From Bin55 sp963664665 (lineage in GTDB: Bacteria; Pseudomonadota; Gammaproteobacteria; Pseudomonadales; Azotimanducaceae), in the NCBI GenBank assembly GCA_963664665.2, contig CAXXMH010000006.1, forward strand, positions 124,001-188,000: a stretch of 64,000 nt of DNA, in the 5' to 3' direction. The notes beneath the pieces were generated by a model that was given only the letters and a program-made list of their open reading frames with translations, ran no database searches and was not told where the DNA came from. Position numbers and translations under genes: made by a program. This document shows positions 36,018 to 44,526 of this stretch, one piece after another (position 1 is the stretch's first letter; every line of letters starts with the position of its first letter).

Positions 36018-36028
36018 TTGACGAAATC

Positions 36029-37423
36029 GTGGAACTGAATCAACAACCAGAGGTATCTCCCGCTGCGCTTGTGTCGAGTGTACCTCGATTAACGGGCGGC
36101 TGGCCATTATTCGGCCACCTGCGTGAGTTCCAGAGAGATCCGGTTGCGCTACTAAGCCAAGGTGTGGCGGAGAAGGGCGACCTGTATCAATTCAAGCTCG
36201 GACCTAAGAACTTCGCTTTGTTTAGCGGACCAGACGCGCACGATGCTTTCTTTAGCGCGCCGGATGATCAACTAGATCCTAAGTCAGTTTATCGATTTAC
36301 AGTCCCGATTTTCGGTCGCGGCGTAGCGTACGACGTTGAACCGGAAATAATGACAGAGCAATTGGGTTTTCTATTTCCGGCGCTTCGTCAGTCCAACATG
36401 ACCCGATTTGCGTCGATCATGTTCGATGAAGCAGCACTCTTCGCAGACGAGATGGGAGACGAAGGCGAACTCAATCTTCCGACAGCGATGAATGAGTTGA
36501 CTGTCAAAATCGCCAGTCGTTGTTTTTTAGGGGAAGAAACGCGACGCGAAGTGGATGAAGGATTCGCAGCAGCCTACCACGAGCTACAAAACGGTATCAA
36601 TACGATCGGTTTTTTCTTCCCGCGCTTGCCCATTCCCGCCCATCGTCGCCGCGACCGTGCGCGCGCGAAGGTGGTTGAGATCTTCAGTCGCATCATGGCA
36701 GAGAGACGTGAAACCGGCGCGGAATTTGATGATTTCATGGATGCACTGATGCGTGCGCACTACAAGAACGGCCGAGCGCTGACGGATCATGAGATCAGCG
36801 GTATCCTCTTGACCGCACTCTTTGCGGGACAACACACCAGCGCCGTCTTGGCGACCTGGACGGGTCTTGAGATGATCCGAGCCTCGAGTTTTCTCGAACG
36901 CGCCAGGTCAGAGATGCGTGACGTTCATTCGGCTAGTGCGGTTATGACGCTCGACTCGCTCAATCAGCAACAGTTGATGGAGAATGCGGTGCGCGAAGGT
37001 GAGCGTTTACACCCACCATTGATCCTCCTAATTCGCAAAGTTGCACGTGAGCTTTCGTATCGAGGGCATGTTGTACCTCAAGGCACCCTGGCCATGGTGT
37101 CACCGGCAGTATCCCACGGATTGGCGGACGTATTTGAAAATCCCGAGCGATTTGATCCTGATCGATTCTCAGCTCCGAGAAATGAAGAGAAACAACATCC
37201 ATATGCGTTAATCGGATTCGGTGGCGGCAAACACCGCTGTATGGGTAAGAACTTTGCCATCATGCAGATCAAGGCACTGTGGACGGTATTGTTCGATCGA
37301 TTCGATTTTGCTCTCCCGTCGTCATTTCCTGAACCGAACTATGGCAGTTGGGTAACGGGACCCGTCGAGCCTTGCCGAGTTCGGTATAAGCGCCGAAAAC
37401 AAGGTCAGGTATTTCACAACTAA
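36029..37423 (+). CDS. cyp51: Sterol 14-alpha-demethylase, cytochrome P450 CYP51
   Basis: A P450 closely resembling mycobacterial CYP51 from VPRLTGGWPLFGHLREF onward. The B'-helix signature YRFTVPIFGRGVAYD, the I-helix AGQHTSA, RLHPPLILLIRKV and the heme loop FGGGKHRCMG (Cys404 from this start) are all CYP51-like. It removes the C-14 methyl of lanosterol-type sterols in three oxidation steps. The frame also runs to an ATG at 35963, inside the reductase gene; I prefer the GTG at 36029, 12 bases after the reductase stop, although its ribosome binding site is weak. A redox partner is not encoded in the operon. Confidence 0.93.
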   Translation: MELNQQPEVSPAALVSSVPRLTGGWPLFGHLREFQRDPVALLSQGVAEKGDLYQFKLGPKNFALFSGPDAHDAFFSAPDDQLDPKSVYRFTVPIFGRGVAYDVEPEIMTEQLGFLFPALRQSNMTRFASIMFDEAALFADEMGDEGELNLPTAMNELTVKIASRCFLGEETRREVDEGFAAAYHELQNGINTIGFFFPRLPIPAHRRRDRARAKVVEIFSRIMAERRETGAEFDDFMDALMRAHYKNGRALTDHEISGILLTALFAGQHTSAVLATWTGLEMIRASSFLERARSEMRDVHSASAVMTLDSLNQQQLMENAVREGERLHPPLILLIRKVARELSYRGHVVPQGTLAMVSPAVSHGLADVFENPERFDPDRFSAPRNEEKQHPYALIGFGGGKHRCMGKNFAIMQIKALWTVLFDRFDFALPSSFPEPNYGSWVTGPVEPCRVRYKRRKQGQVFHN

Positions 37424-37431
37424 GCGACACC

Positions 37432-40400
37432 GTGGCTTATGACGTCGCCGTCGTGGGGGCGGGACCGATCGGCAGCCTGTGTGCCATTGCTCACGCGCAA
37501 CGCGGCGCGCGGGTTGCGTTATTCGAAGGAAATCCCAAAGCTGCGACGCGATTAGCAGGCGAATGGCTACATCCCCCCGCAGTGCAGATGTTGCGCGAAG
37601 CTGGCGTAGAACTATCGAGTAGCGAACGCAGTAGCCAAGGCAAGGGTTTTGTTGTCACGCCTGACGACCAATCGGAAGCGATTGTGTTGCCATATCCGGA
37701 TAGCGCCACTGGACTCACTTACGAGCACGCAGAGCTCGTTGCAGCTTTACATCAAACTATCTCAGCATACGCTGACATCGACTTTTTCCACCCGGCGAAA
37801 GTTCGTAGCGTTGAACACGGCCGCGTCGCATTTGCCCATGGCGGCTCGAACGGTGAAGTTGAGGCAAAACGAATCATTGGCGCAGATGGTCGTGCATCGA
37901 TAGTTCGGCGGTCACTGGACTTCTCGCCGGCACGCCTTGTCTGTTCGCGCATGATTGGCGTGTTGGCAGAAGGTGTAAACGTTCCCCATCAGGGATACGG
38001 CCATGTGATCCTTGGCGGTCCTGGACCAATATTGATGTTCCAGCTGGGAGATGGTCGCGTACGGATCATCGTTGATATCCCATTGGACCTGTGGTCCCCG
38101 CGTGATCGGGTCGGAGTGCTGACGGAGTCGTACGGTGCCTTGCTTCCTAGTGAAGTTCGCGAAGCCTTTGTTTCAGAACTCCGAAACGGTCGATTCCAAG
38201 CCGCGAATAACGAAATCCGTCCTCGTTTTTCCTATGGCAATTCAGATCGCGTCTTAATTGGTGACGCCGCAGGTAACTATCACCCGTTGACTGCGGTAGG
38301 GATGACCCTCGGGTTTGGCGACGCCGTGGATCTGGCAACGAGTGACAATTTTCAAGCGTTCCAGTCTCGCCGTTTTGAGGTCACTCGCGCGCCCGAGCTC
38401 CTGGCGATGGGTCTGTATGAAGTATTCGTCGATCATCGTGCTGAATCCGAAACGCTCCGGCAGGAGGTGTATCGAATCTGGCGCGTGGATCGCGCCAAGC
38501 GCGATCGAACCATGGAATTACTCGCGTGTGAGGATACCTCGGTAACGCGGCTCGCGTTGACGTTCTTCGAGATTGTTTCGCGTGCGATATTCACGCTCTT
38601 CCCTCGGTCGTGGAAATTTGTTGCGTGGCGTCGAATGCGAGATTTAGTCAGAGTCCTCATAGCTCGAATCCTCTACTTTCTGCGCGGATCGCACATATTG
38701 CGAAAACGCAAACTAACAGCAGAACAGAGGCATGCGCGAGCTCACGAGCAACTCGCGCGAGCCTTGTTAACGTCGATGCAATCAATCGATCGTAAACAAC
38801 AATCAGTCAGTACTAGCGGAAGTGAGGCAACGATTGAGGTCGAGGAATCGACTCGTAAAGCAGTGCAGTACTTGTTGACCTTGCAGGCACCGGACGGTAG
38901 TTGGGAAGGGGAGATGGTCTGGTGTCCGATGTTGAGCGCGCAGTACGTGCTACTTCATCACGTGGTCGGTAAACCACTTGATCCCGAGCGTATTCGTCTT
39001 CTACTGCGGAATTTCGCACATTCGAGATCAGATGAAGGTGTGTGGGGACTGCATGATCACTCACAACCGTATCTCTTTGTGACGACTTTGGTTTACGTCG
39101 CTGCGAGACTAATAGGTGTAGCACGCGACGATGAACTGATCGCGCGAGCTGGCGAATTTATCCGAACTGAAGGTGTGTTGTCGATCCCTAGCTGGGGTAA
39201 GTTCTGGTTAGCCATCTTGAATCTCTATCAGTGGCGTGGTCTCAATGCCGTGCTACCGGAGTTGTGGAAGCTGCCGCGATGGCTAGTGATCCATCCATCG
39301 AAGTGGTATTGCCACACGCGACTTATCTATATGGCGATGTCGGTTGTATTTGCTAGCAAATTTCAGGTGCCGAAGTCCGAGCTGATCGACGAACTGCGTG
39401 ACGAACTCTACCCGGAAGGATTCGAGCGAACCGATTTTAGAAAATCATGTATGTCTCTTCGTGCTGCGGACTTGTTTGCTCCTCCCACGCGGCTGCTTCG
39501 AATAGGCTATCGCTTCGCTCGATGGTATGAACGTATTCATAGCAAAGCACTACGTCGTACGTGCGTCGCAGACATTTTGGCGCGCATTCGATGGGAATTG
39601 AAGAGCTCGAGTCATACGAGCATTTCACCGGTAAGCGGTTCTATCAATATTCTGGCGTTGTGGTTGCATGACAGAAACGATCGCGACTACGTCCAGGCAC
39701 TTGAGCGCCTTGAAGACTGGATATGGGAGGACGAAGAACGCGGCACGCGGATAACCGGTGCGAGAAGCGCTTCGTGGGATACTGGGTTCGCAGTGCAGGC
39801 ATTGGCGCCGTTTCAGGAAGATGAATTCGTTTCTGACTCGATGAAACGAGGTGCGGAATTTCTTCGTACACAGCAAATCCGAAAGAGTTTCACGGGTTAC
39901 GAAAACGCCTTTCGAAATGATTCAAAAGGCGGTTGGTGTTTTGCGGGTGTGTGGCACGGATGGCCTGTCTCGGACTGCACGGCCGAAGCGACGCTCGGAA
40001 TGCTCGCAACCAATCCTGAAGAGTGTGACTCGATGGCGCTCGCTGAGGCAATCGAGTTTATGTTGCGATGTCAGAATCGAGACGGTGGTTTTGGTAGCTA
40101 CGAAGCGAATCGATCAAGAATTGATCTGGAGTGGATGAATCCGGCAGAGATGTTCGGTGAATCGATGACCGAGAAATCGTACGTCGAGTGTACGGCGTCG
40201 TGTGTAGCCGCGCTTGCGAGAATCCACACTGAACATTCGGAACTCCTGAGTTCCGCTGGGAGCGATGCCATCGATCTTGCTGGTGATTGGCTACGTCGCG
40301 AACAATTAGATGACGGCTCATGGCGAGGCGTTTGGGGCGTGCAATTTATCTATGGGACCATGTTCGGTATTCGAGGTCTGCTTGCATCGGGCGTAAGAAA

Positions 40401-40809
40401 GACCGATCCCGCGATCCGAAACGCGTGTCATTGGTTGCTTGATAAGCAACATTCCAACGGAGGGTGGGGAGAACACAACTCGGGTTGTTACTTGGGACGC
40501 TTTGTTCAACATGAAGAAAGCCAAGTCATTCAAACTGCATGGGCACTAATCGCGCTTTTAGAGGCTAACGATTCGAATTGGGAGGCGATTTCTCAAGGGG
40601 TCAAGTATCTCGTAGAGACGCAACATTCAAATGGCAGCTGGCCTAGGCAAGACATGGCTGGAGTTTTCTTTAGAACCGCGCTCCTAGACTACGTGCTGTA
40701 TCGACAGTACTTCCCGATCCATGCTCTTGGGTTGTATGAGCGACGCCGGAGCAAGCGTGAACGTCTGAGCGCGAGCGTACACGAAATGGAAGTAAGGCAA
40801 TCGGCGTGA
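37432..40809 (+). CDS. Fused squalene epoxidase - oxidosqualene cyclase
   Basis: A 1125-residue protein of two complete enzymes. Residues 1-about 440 are an FAD monooxygenase of squalene-epoxidase type: dinucleotide motif VVGAGPIG, GADGRASIVRR near 149, and G277-DAAGNYHPLTAVGMT (compare GD..HPLTGGGMT). A basic linker (about 400-465) follows. Residues about 470-1115 are an oxidosqualene cyclase: QW-type repeats such as LQAPDGSWEGE, QNRDGGFGSY, QLDDGSWRG and QHSNGGWGE, the protonating VSD848-C849-TAE (the DCTAE of oxidosqualene cyclases, not the DxDD of squalene-hopene cyclases), and the partner Cys920 in YVECTA. It would turn squalene into 2,3-oxidosqualene and then a C30 sterol. The frame is uninterrupted. 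Last gene of the operon. Confidence 0.93.
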   Translation: MAYDVAVVGAGPIGSLCAIAHAQRGARVALFEGNPKAATRLAGEWLHPPAVQMLREAGVELSSSERSSQGKGFVVTPDDQSEAIVLPYPDSATGLTYEHAELVAALHQTISAYADIDFFHPAKVRSVEHGRVAFAHGGSNGEVEAKRIIGADGRASIVRRSLDFSPARLVCSRMIGVLAEGVNVPHQGYGHVILGGPGPILMFQLGDGRVRIIVDIPLDLWSPRDRVGVLTESYGALLPSEVREAFVSELRNGRFQAANNEIRPRFSYGNSDRVLIGDAAGNYHPLTAVGMTLGFGDAVDLATSDNFQAFQSRRFEVTRAPELLAMGLYEVFVDHRAESETLRQEVYRIWRVDRAKRDRTMELLACEDTSVTRLALTFFEIVSRAIFTLFPRSWKFVAWRRMRDLVRVLIARILYFLRGSHILRKRKLTAEQRHARAHEQLARALLTSMQSIDRKQQSVSTSGSEATIEVEESTRKAVQYLLTLQAPDGSWEGEMVWCPMLSAQYVLLHHVVGKPLDPERIRLLLRNFAHSRSDEGVWGLHDHSQPYLFVTTLVYVAARLIGVARDDELIARAGEFIRTEGVLSIPSWGKFWLAILNLYQWRGLNAVLPELWKLPRWLVIHPSKWYCHTRLIYMAMSVVFASKFQVPKSELIDELRDELYPEGFERTDFRKSCMSLRAADLFAPPTRLLRIGYRFARWYERIHSKALRRTCVADILARIRWELKSSSHTSISPVSGSINILALWLHDRNDRDYVQALERLEDWIWEDEERGTRITGARSASWDTGFAVQALAPFQEDEFVSDSMKRGAEFLRTQQIRKSFTGYENAFRNDSKGGWCFAGVWHGWPVSDCTAEATLGMLATNPEECDSMALAEAIEFMLRCQNRDGGFGSYEANRSRIDLEWMNPAEMFGESMTEKSYVECTASCVAALARIHTEHSELLSSAGSDAIDLAGDWLRREQLDDGSWRGVWGVQFIYGTMFGIRGLLASGVRKTDPAIRNACHWLLDKQHSNGGWGEHNSGCYLGRFVQHEESQVIQTAWALIALLEANDSNWEAISQGVKYLVETQHSNGSWPRQDMAGVFFRTALLDYVLYRQYFPIHALGLYERRRSKRERLSASVHEMEVRQSA

Positions 40810-40854
40810 GCATGCGAACGGGACTAGCCGTTACAGCGGCGTTGCTGATCATTA

Positions 40855-40890
40855 ATGCTCAATGAGCATCTACGGTGCGGTGTTAACACC
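40855..40890. repeat. Two short palindromes after the sterol operon
   Basis: ATGCTCA-A-TGAGCAT (40855-40869) is a perfect 7-bp stem with a one-base centre, and GGTGTTAACACC (40879-40890) is a perfect 12-bp palindrome. Neither has a T run. They may be remnants or operator-like; no function is assigned. Confidence 0.5.
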
Positions 40891-40966
40891 ATCGCTGGCG
40901 ACGGCTCTAAAAACGAGATAAAACGATGCCGCGCCTAACTTCAAGTCGGCGCTGACCCCAGATTTA

Positions 40967-42325
40967 GGGAGTTATATCCTTGACTAAACAACCGAAGGTT
41001 GCCGCCTTAGATCAATTTGACGGATCATCGGACCAACCAACGTTGCAGCCCTCACCCGTCCAGATGCGCCACTCCCAGACGCCATGTTCAAGGCGGCATT
41101 GACATCCGCGTTTGCCTCGTGTCCGCATTGGACACACCTGAAGTTTGCCTGTGTTCGTCGATTTCGCGCATCGACATGCCCACAGACGTGGCATGTTTGT
41201 GAGGTAAATTGCGGCTTGACCGCGACGAGCTCCCCAGCCTTGTATTCGAGCATTGCACGAAGTTGTGACCAACCCGTATTCAGAATCGCCCGGTTCAAGC
41301 CCGCTTTGGCGTTGACTTGTGTGCCAGGTTGCGCCAGCGTGCCTTTCGCGGCACGCGTCATCCCCTTGGTCTTGAGATCTTCGACGACGACCGTATGCGC
41401 AGCGTCTGCGATGACCCGCGAGGTTTGATGGTGCCAGTTTCGCCGACGCTGGGCGAGCTTCGCCGTCGTCTTCGCGTGCATGCGCTTGGCGCGCCGATGC
41501 CGTTGGCTGCCTGTCTTACGCCGACTCATCATGCGCTGATACCGACGGCGGCGTGCCATCAGTCGTTGCTGGTCCGGCATGACCAATAAGTGACCGGTGC
41601 TGGTCGCCACCTGGCCCACGTTCATGTCCACGCCGATGACCTTGCCGTCATCCACCCGCTTAGACAGTTCGACCTCATACGTCACCACCGCATACCACTT
41701 GCCTCGGCGTTTCAGGACGCGTGCCTGTTTGGGCTGCCCATCGGGGTACGGATTCCCGCCTTTGCGGCGGAGTTTGCACCAGCCGATTTTCGGAATGTAT
41801 AACTGATGATCGACGATCTTGACCTGGTCGGGGAGCGTAAAGCCGTCGCGATCGTCGAAGCGGCTACGGAAGGTGGGTTTACCCACCGTGCCCGACTGAT
41901 CGTCGAAGAATCGCTTTCAGGTATCGGCCTGGTATTTCAGCACGTACCGGACCGGAGCGCACGGCAACTCGCGGAGCCACGCGAGACGATGGCGAAGCTG
42001 AGTGAATTCCTTCCCGAGCGTGTAAAACGAGGTCGAACTCGCTTGCGGCTTGATGCCGTACGTGGCTTCAAAACATCGATCGAACTGATACGTCGCCAAC
42101 CGTTCGGTCAGGAAGTGATTCCACACGAAACGACACGCCCCGGCCAAGCGGTCGAGCTGCTTGGCCTTGGTACGCGTCACCGGCAATAGCCGGTAGGTGA
42201 TGTTGCGATGCCCACGCGTCATGCGCGGCTCGCATCTTGCATCCGGTTCAATCACGCTTGATTCCGTATCTTGACCACTGTACGTAATTATAGGTATAAG
42301 CTGTTTAGTCAGGTATATAAGTCCC
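40967..42325 (-). mobile_element. TnpB-carrying insertion element 1 with terminal inverted repeats and 8-bp target duplication
   Basis: The element begins with GGGA at 40967 and ends with TCCC at 42325. The two 24-bp termini are inverted repeats with 21 matches (left 40967-40990, right 42302-42325). The flanks carry the direct repeat CAGATTTA (40959-40966 and 42326-42333), inside a longer CCCCAGATTTA identity. IS200/IS605-type TnpB units normally have neither such repeats nor target duplications. The right-hand copy contains the TAA stop of the neighbouring membrane-protein gene. Confidence 0.7.
40984..42255 (-). pseudogene. tnpB: tnpB-like RNA-guided nuclease gene interrupted by one in-frame TGA
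   Basis: Two segments in the same frame, 42255-41917 and 41886-40984, are separated only by a TGA at 41919-41917. Reading through gives about 423 residues with the normal TnpB order: GACRFVWNHFL at the N-terminus, KRFFDDQSG just after the stop, RuvC Asp in VIGVDMNVGQV, Glu in VVVEDLKTKGM, a zinc ribbon (CHVCG and CVQCG) and the last Asp in NADVNAALN. TGA replaces what looks like a Trp codon (TGG) before KRFF. The C-terminal RuvC half has its own GTG start at 41886 but lacks the N-terminal domain. Probably inactive. Confidence 0.85.
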
Positions 42326-42330
42326 CAGAT

Positions 42331-43062
42331 TTACATCAGGACACTGTAGTTACCGTCGACGACTAGATGAAAAGAGAGGTACAAGCCGAATAGGGGAATT
42401 AGGACCCACGGACCGTTTAGCAATACGATGTAGACCAACAGATCGCTTCGACTGAGCTGCTCGTGGCGTTTCGCAACGAAGAAACTAACGAAGTACGCCG
42501 TCGTCATGTAGAACCACTGCCAGAACAGCATGAGACCAAGCATGCCGGCGAATCGCGCGGGGATTAGCTGAGTGGAGAGAGTTAGGAAAAGGATTATTGT
42601 CGGAATTAGCGTCACGTAGCCATTGACAACGTCAACGTTAAATCCAAAGGTTCGCCTATCGGCGAACGATGGATCATACCGCGCATAAGTTGCCCACACA
42701 TCCGCCCAAGTCTTGGAATTGAAAATGTCCTTCCAAGCAATACGGCTAGTAAAAAACTCAACGTGAGGTAATCGCCCGGTCTCGTCATATCGTTGCTGCC
42801 AGTAAGCCGTTCTCTCTTCCACGAGACTCCGACATCGATATAAGCACATTTCCCAGAAGCAAATCAGGATGTGTACTGCGAGAAAGAAGCAAATCGTCGT
42901 ATGTAGGAAATTAAATGATTGCGTTACTAAATAGTGTCCTCCGACGCCTAAACCACCAAGTATCAAAGGAAATAACGTAACAAACGTCAATATCCGGAAG
43001 GATGCAAGACTCGGTTTAGCAGAAATCGGAGATTGGGTATTGGTACGAGGTAATTCACTCAC
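42331..43062 (-). CDS. Polytopic membrane protein, EXPERA/emopamil-binding-like; candidate sterol isomerase
   Basis: A 243-residue protein with about five membrane helices. Features reminiscent of emopamil-binding protein (sterol delta8-delta7 isomerase) are a His/Glu pair in helix 2 (H64, E71), a loop WATYARYDPSF (123-133, compare W-K-E-Y-A-K-x-D), an acidic residue at the next helix (D144) and a C-terminal N216-G-P-W219-VLIP like the N-A-L-W-x-x-x-P of EBP. Spacing differs in places, so this is a hypothesis. It follows the squalene synthase gene by 102 bp on the same strand, inside a sterol locus. Its stop codon lies in the target duplication of the TnpB element. Confidence 0.45.
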   Translation of the reverse strand: MSELPRTNTQSPISAKPSLASFRILTFVTLFPLILGGLGVGGHYLVTQSFNFLHTTICFFLAVHILICFWEMCLYRCRSLVEERTAYWQQRYDETGRLPHVEFFTSRIAWKDIFNSKTWADVWATYARYDPSFADRRTFGFNVDVVNGYVTLIPTIILFLTLSTQLIPARFAGMLGLMLFWQWFYMTTAYFVSFFVAKRHEQLSRSDLLVYIVLLNGPWVLIPLFGLYLSFHLVVDGNYSVLM

Positions 43063-43164
43063 AACTGAGGATTCTTAGGCGATTAGATTGCGCAGCGAAC
43101 GGCACGAAACGACGTCGATATTGTCTTGCCTTCACACGTAATTCGGAAGTTTGTTTTTAAACCT

Positions 43165-44241
43165 CTATTTGCGACGATACACACGGCGGTTAGGGAGCTT
43201 GTGGAAGCGGGATACGGACGGCTTAGCTCGATTGAACAACCACTTCAAAGCGAGATTCGATCGCACTGCCACGTTTGTGGACATTACGGTTGCAGCTACC
43301 TCACGGCGTGAAATCTTGACATCGTCGCCTCTTCGAAATCCGGGATTTGAGTTGATTCGTCGTAGCGTCAATACGGCTAAACCGAGTGTGATCGCCAAAA
43401 AACTACGTACACCGCGTTCATGAACGGGAATCAATTGCACGTACCTAAGTGCAGCATCTAGATCGCGTTGTGCGACGTTAAGAACATGAATGATCCTCGT
43501 CACAACGTTCGCCTCGCCCTGTCGATTCAGACCATTTTCTCGCGCTTCGCGGATCTGGCGCGGCAACCAAGTGACACCTCTAATTCGGTCTTCGCGATGA
43601 TCCTTGAGGATATTGACGAGTTGCAGACCGCGACCAAACCGGACTGACAGTTTTGATAGTTCGTCTTTTTTAGTCTCAATGCCTCGTGAGTAGTCGCACA
43701 GTACATCGGTGATCATTTCACCGACAACTCCAGCGACGTAATAGCAATATCGCTCAACTTGCTTCATGTTCGACAATCCGGTCGAACCAGTTCCGACGAA
43801 CTCCGCCATCCCTTTACACATCGTTTCGACGCACCGTTCAATCGGCTTTCTTTGCCCCGTAGGCAATTTTTCGTGAAAGTCGATCACCGCACCGGTGTTC
43901 AATACGAGATCTTGTTCGCTCTTGTGAGTTGCTTCAGACAGAAGCTTGGCTAAATCGCGTGCGAACGAGTCGGTCTCAGATTCTCCGTGAACAACTTCAG
44001 TAAAACGACCGAGAAAGTTCCGTTTGCGTTCGTCGTTGAGAGTTGGTTCGTCCTCAATCGTATCCGCGATGCGACAAAGTAAATATGCATTGCCTATGGC
44101 ATGGCGAATTTGCTTCGGCAAGAGTGGGATTGTTAACGCGAATGTCCTGGATACCTGCGCCAATGCTCGCGATTGGTACGCGAGAAAAGGATTCTGTGAC
44201 GCTTGTCGATTGGGATTTGATCGATTAGTGTGCGATCGCAA
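43165..44241 (-). CDS. Squalene synthase (farnesyl-diphosphate farnesyltransferase)
   Basis: A 358-residue trans-prenyl head-to-head synthase of the eukaryote-like squalene synthase type. The first aspartate motif is D60-T-I-E-D64 in LLCRIADTIEDE, followed by YCYYVAGVVGEMITDVL, and the second motif is in LQLVNILKDHREDRIRG. It condenses two farnesyl diphosphates to squalene with NADPH. There are no HpnC/D/E-type genes nearby, so squalene probably comes from this enzyme. It supplies the fused epoxidase-cyclase encoded on the other strand. A C-terminal membrane anchor is not obvious. Confidence 0.9.
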   Translation of the reverse strand: MRSHTNRSNPNRQASQNPFLAYQSRALAQVSRTFALTIPLLPKQIRHAIGNAYLLCRIADTIEDEPTLNDERKRNFLGRFTEVVHGESETDSFARDLAKLLSEATHKSEQDLVLNTGAVIDFHEKLPTGQRKPIERCVETMCKGMAEFVGTGSTGLSNMKQVERYCYYVAGVVGEMITDVLCDYSRGIETKKDELSKLSVRFGRGLQLVNILKDHREDRIRGVTWLPRQIREARENGLNRQGEANVVTRIIHVLNVAQRDLDAALRYVQLIPVHERGVRSFLAITLGLAVLTLRRINSNPGFRRGDDVKISRREVAATVMSTNVAVRSNLALKWLFNRAKPSVSRFHKLPNRRVYRRK

Positions 44242-44526
44242 TTTTTGTCCCTCGTGGTAATCTCATGGACTACTCTGACCTAGCGAAGTAAGGTACCTCA
44301 CATGAGCCTCGGTGAGAACGCCAACTTTAATAACCAAGCTCGCGCCAATATATTACCCGGAGAAGGGCACTTTCACCAAGATTACATTTGATTTCGAGAT
44401 CACGATTCCGTAGGTCGGAAGATTCAATGAATGGTATGTTTCGTTCTAGGGGATGCGAGAACGACGCGAATCGTTGAAGCGCTTAGCACACGGCGCCGAG
44501 GGAGACCACGGCGACCTTACATACGT

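Noticed and set aside
37432..40809. Squalene-hopene cyclase as an alternative for the cyclase half
   Set aside because: The protonation motif is DCTAE with a partner VECTA Cys, not DxDD; the epoxidase fused in front also requires an epoxide-using cyclase.
41917..41919. Possible selenocysteine codon in tnpB, given SelD in the window
   Set aside because: TnpB has no known selenoprotein form, the position fits a Trp codon, and no convincing selenocysteine insertion hairpin was identified after the TGA. A nonsense mutation is simpler.
41806..42189. 127-residue plus-strand frame
   Set aside because: Antisense shadow of the tnpB pseudogene.
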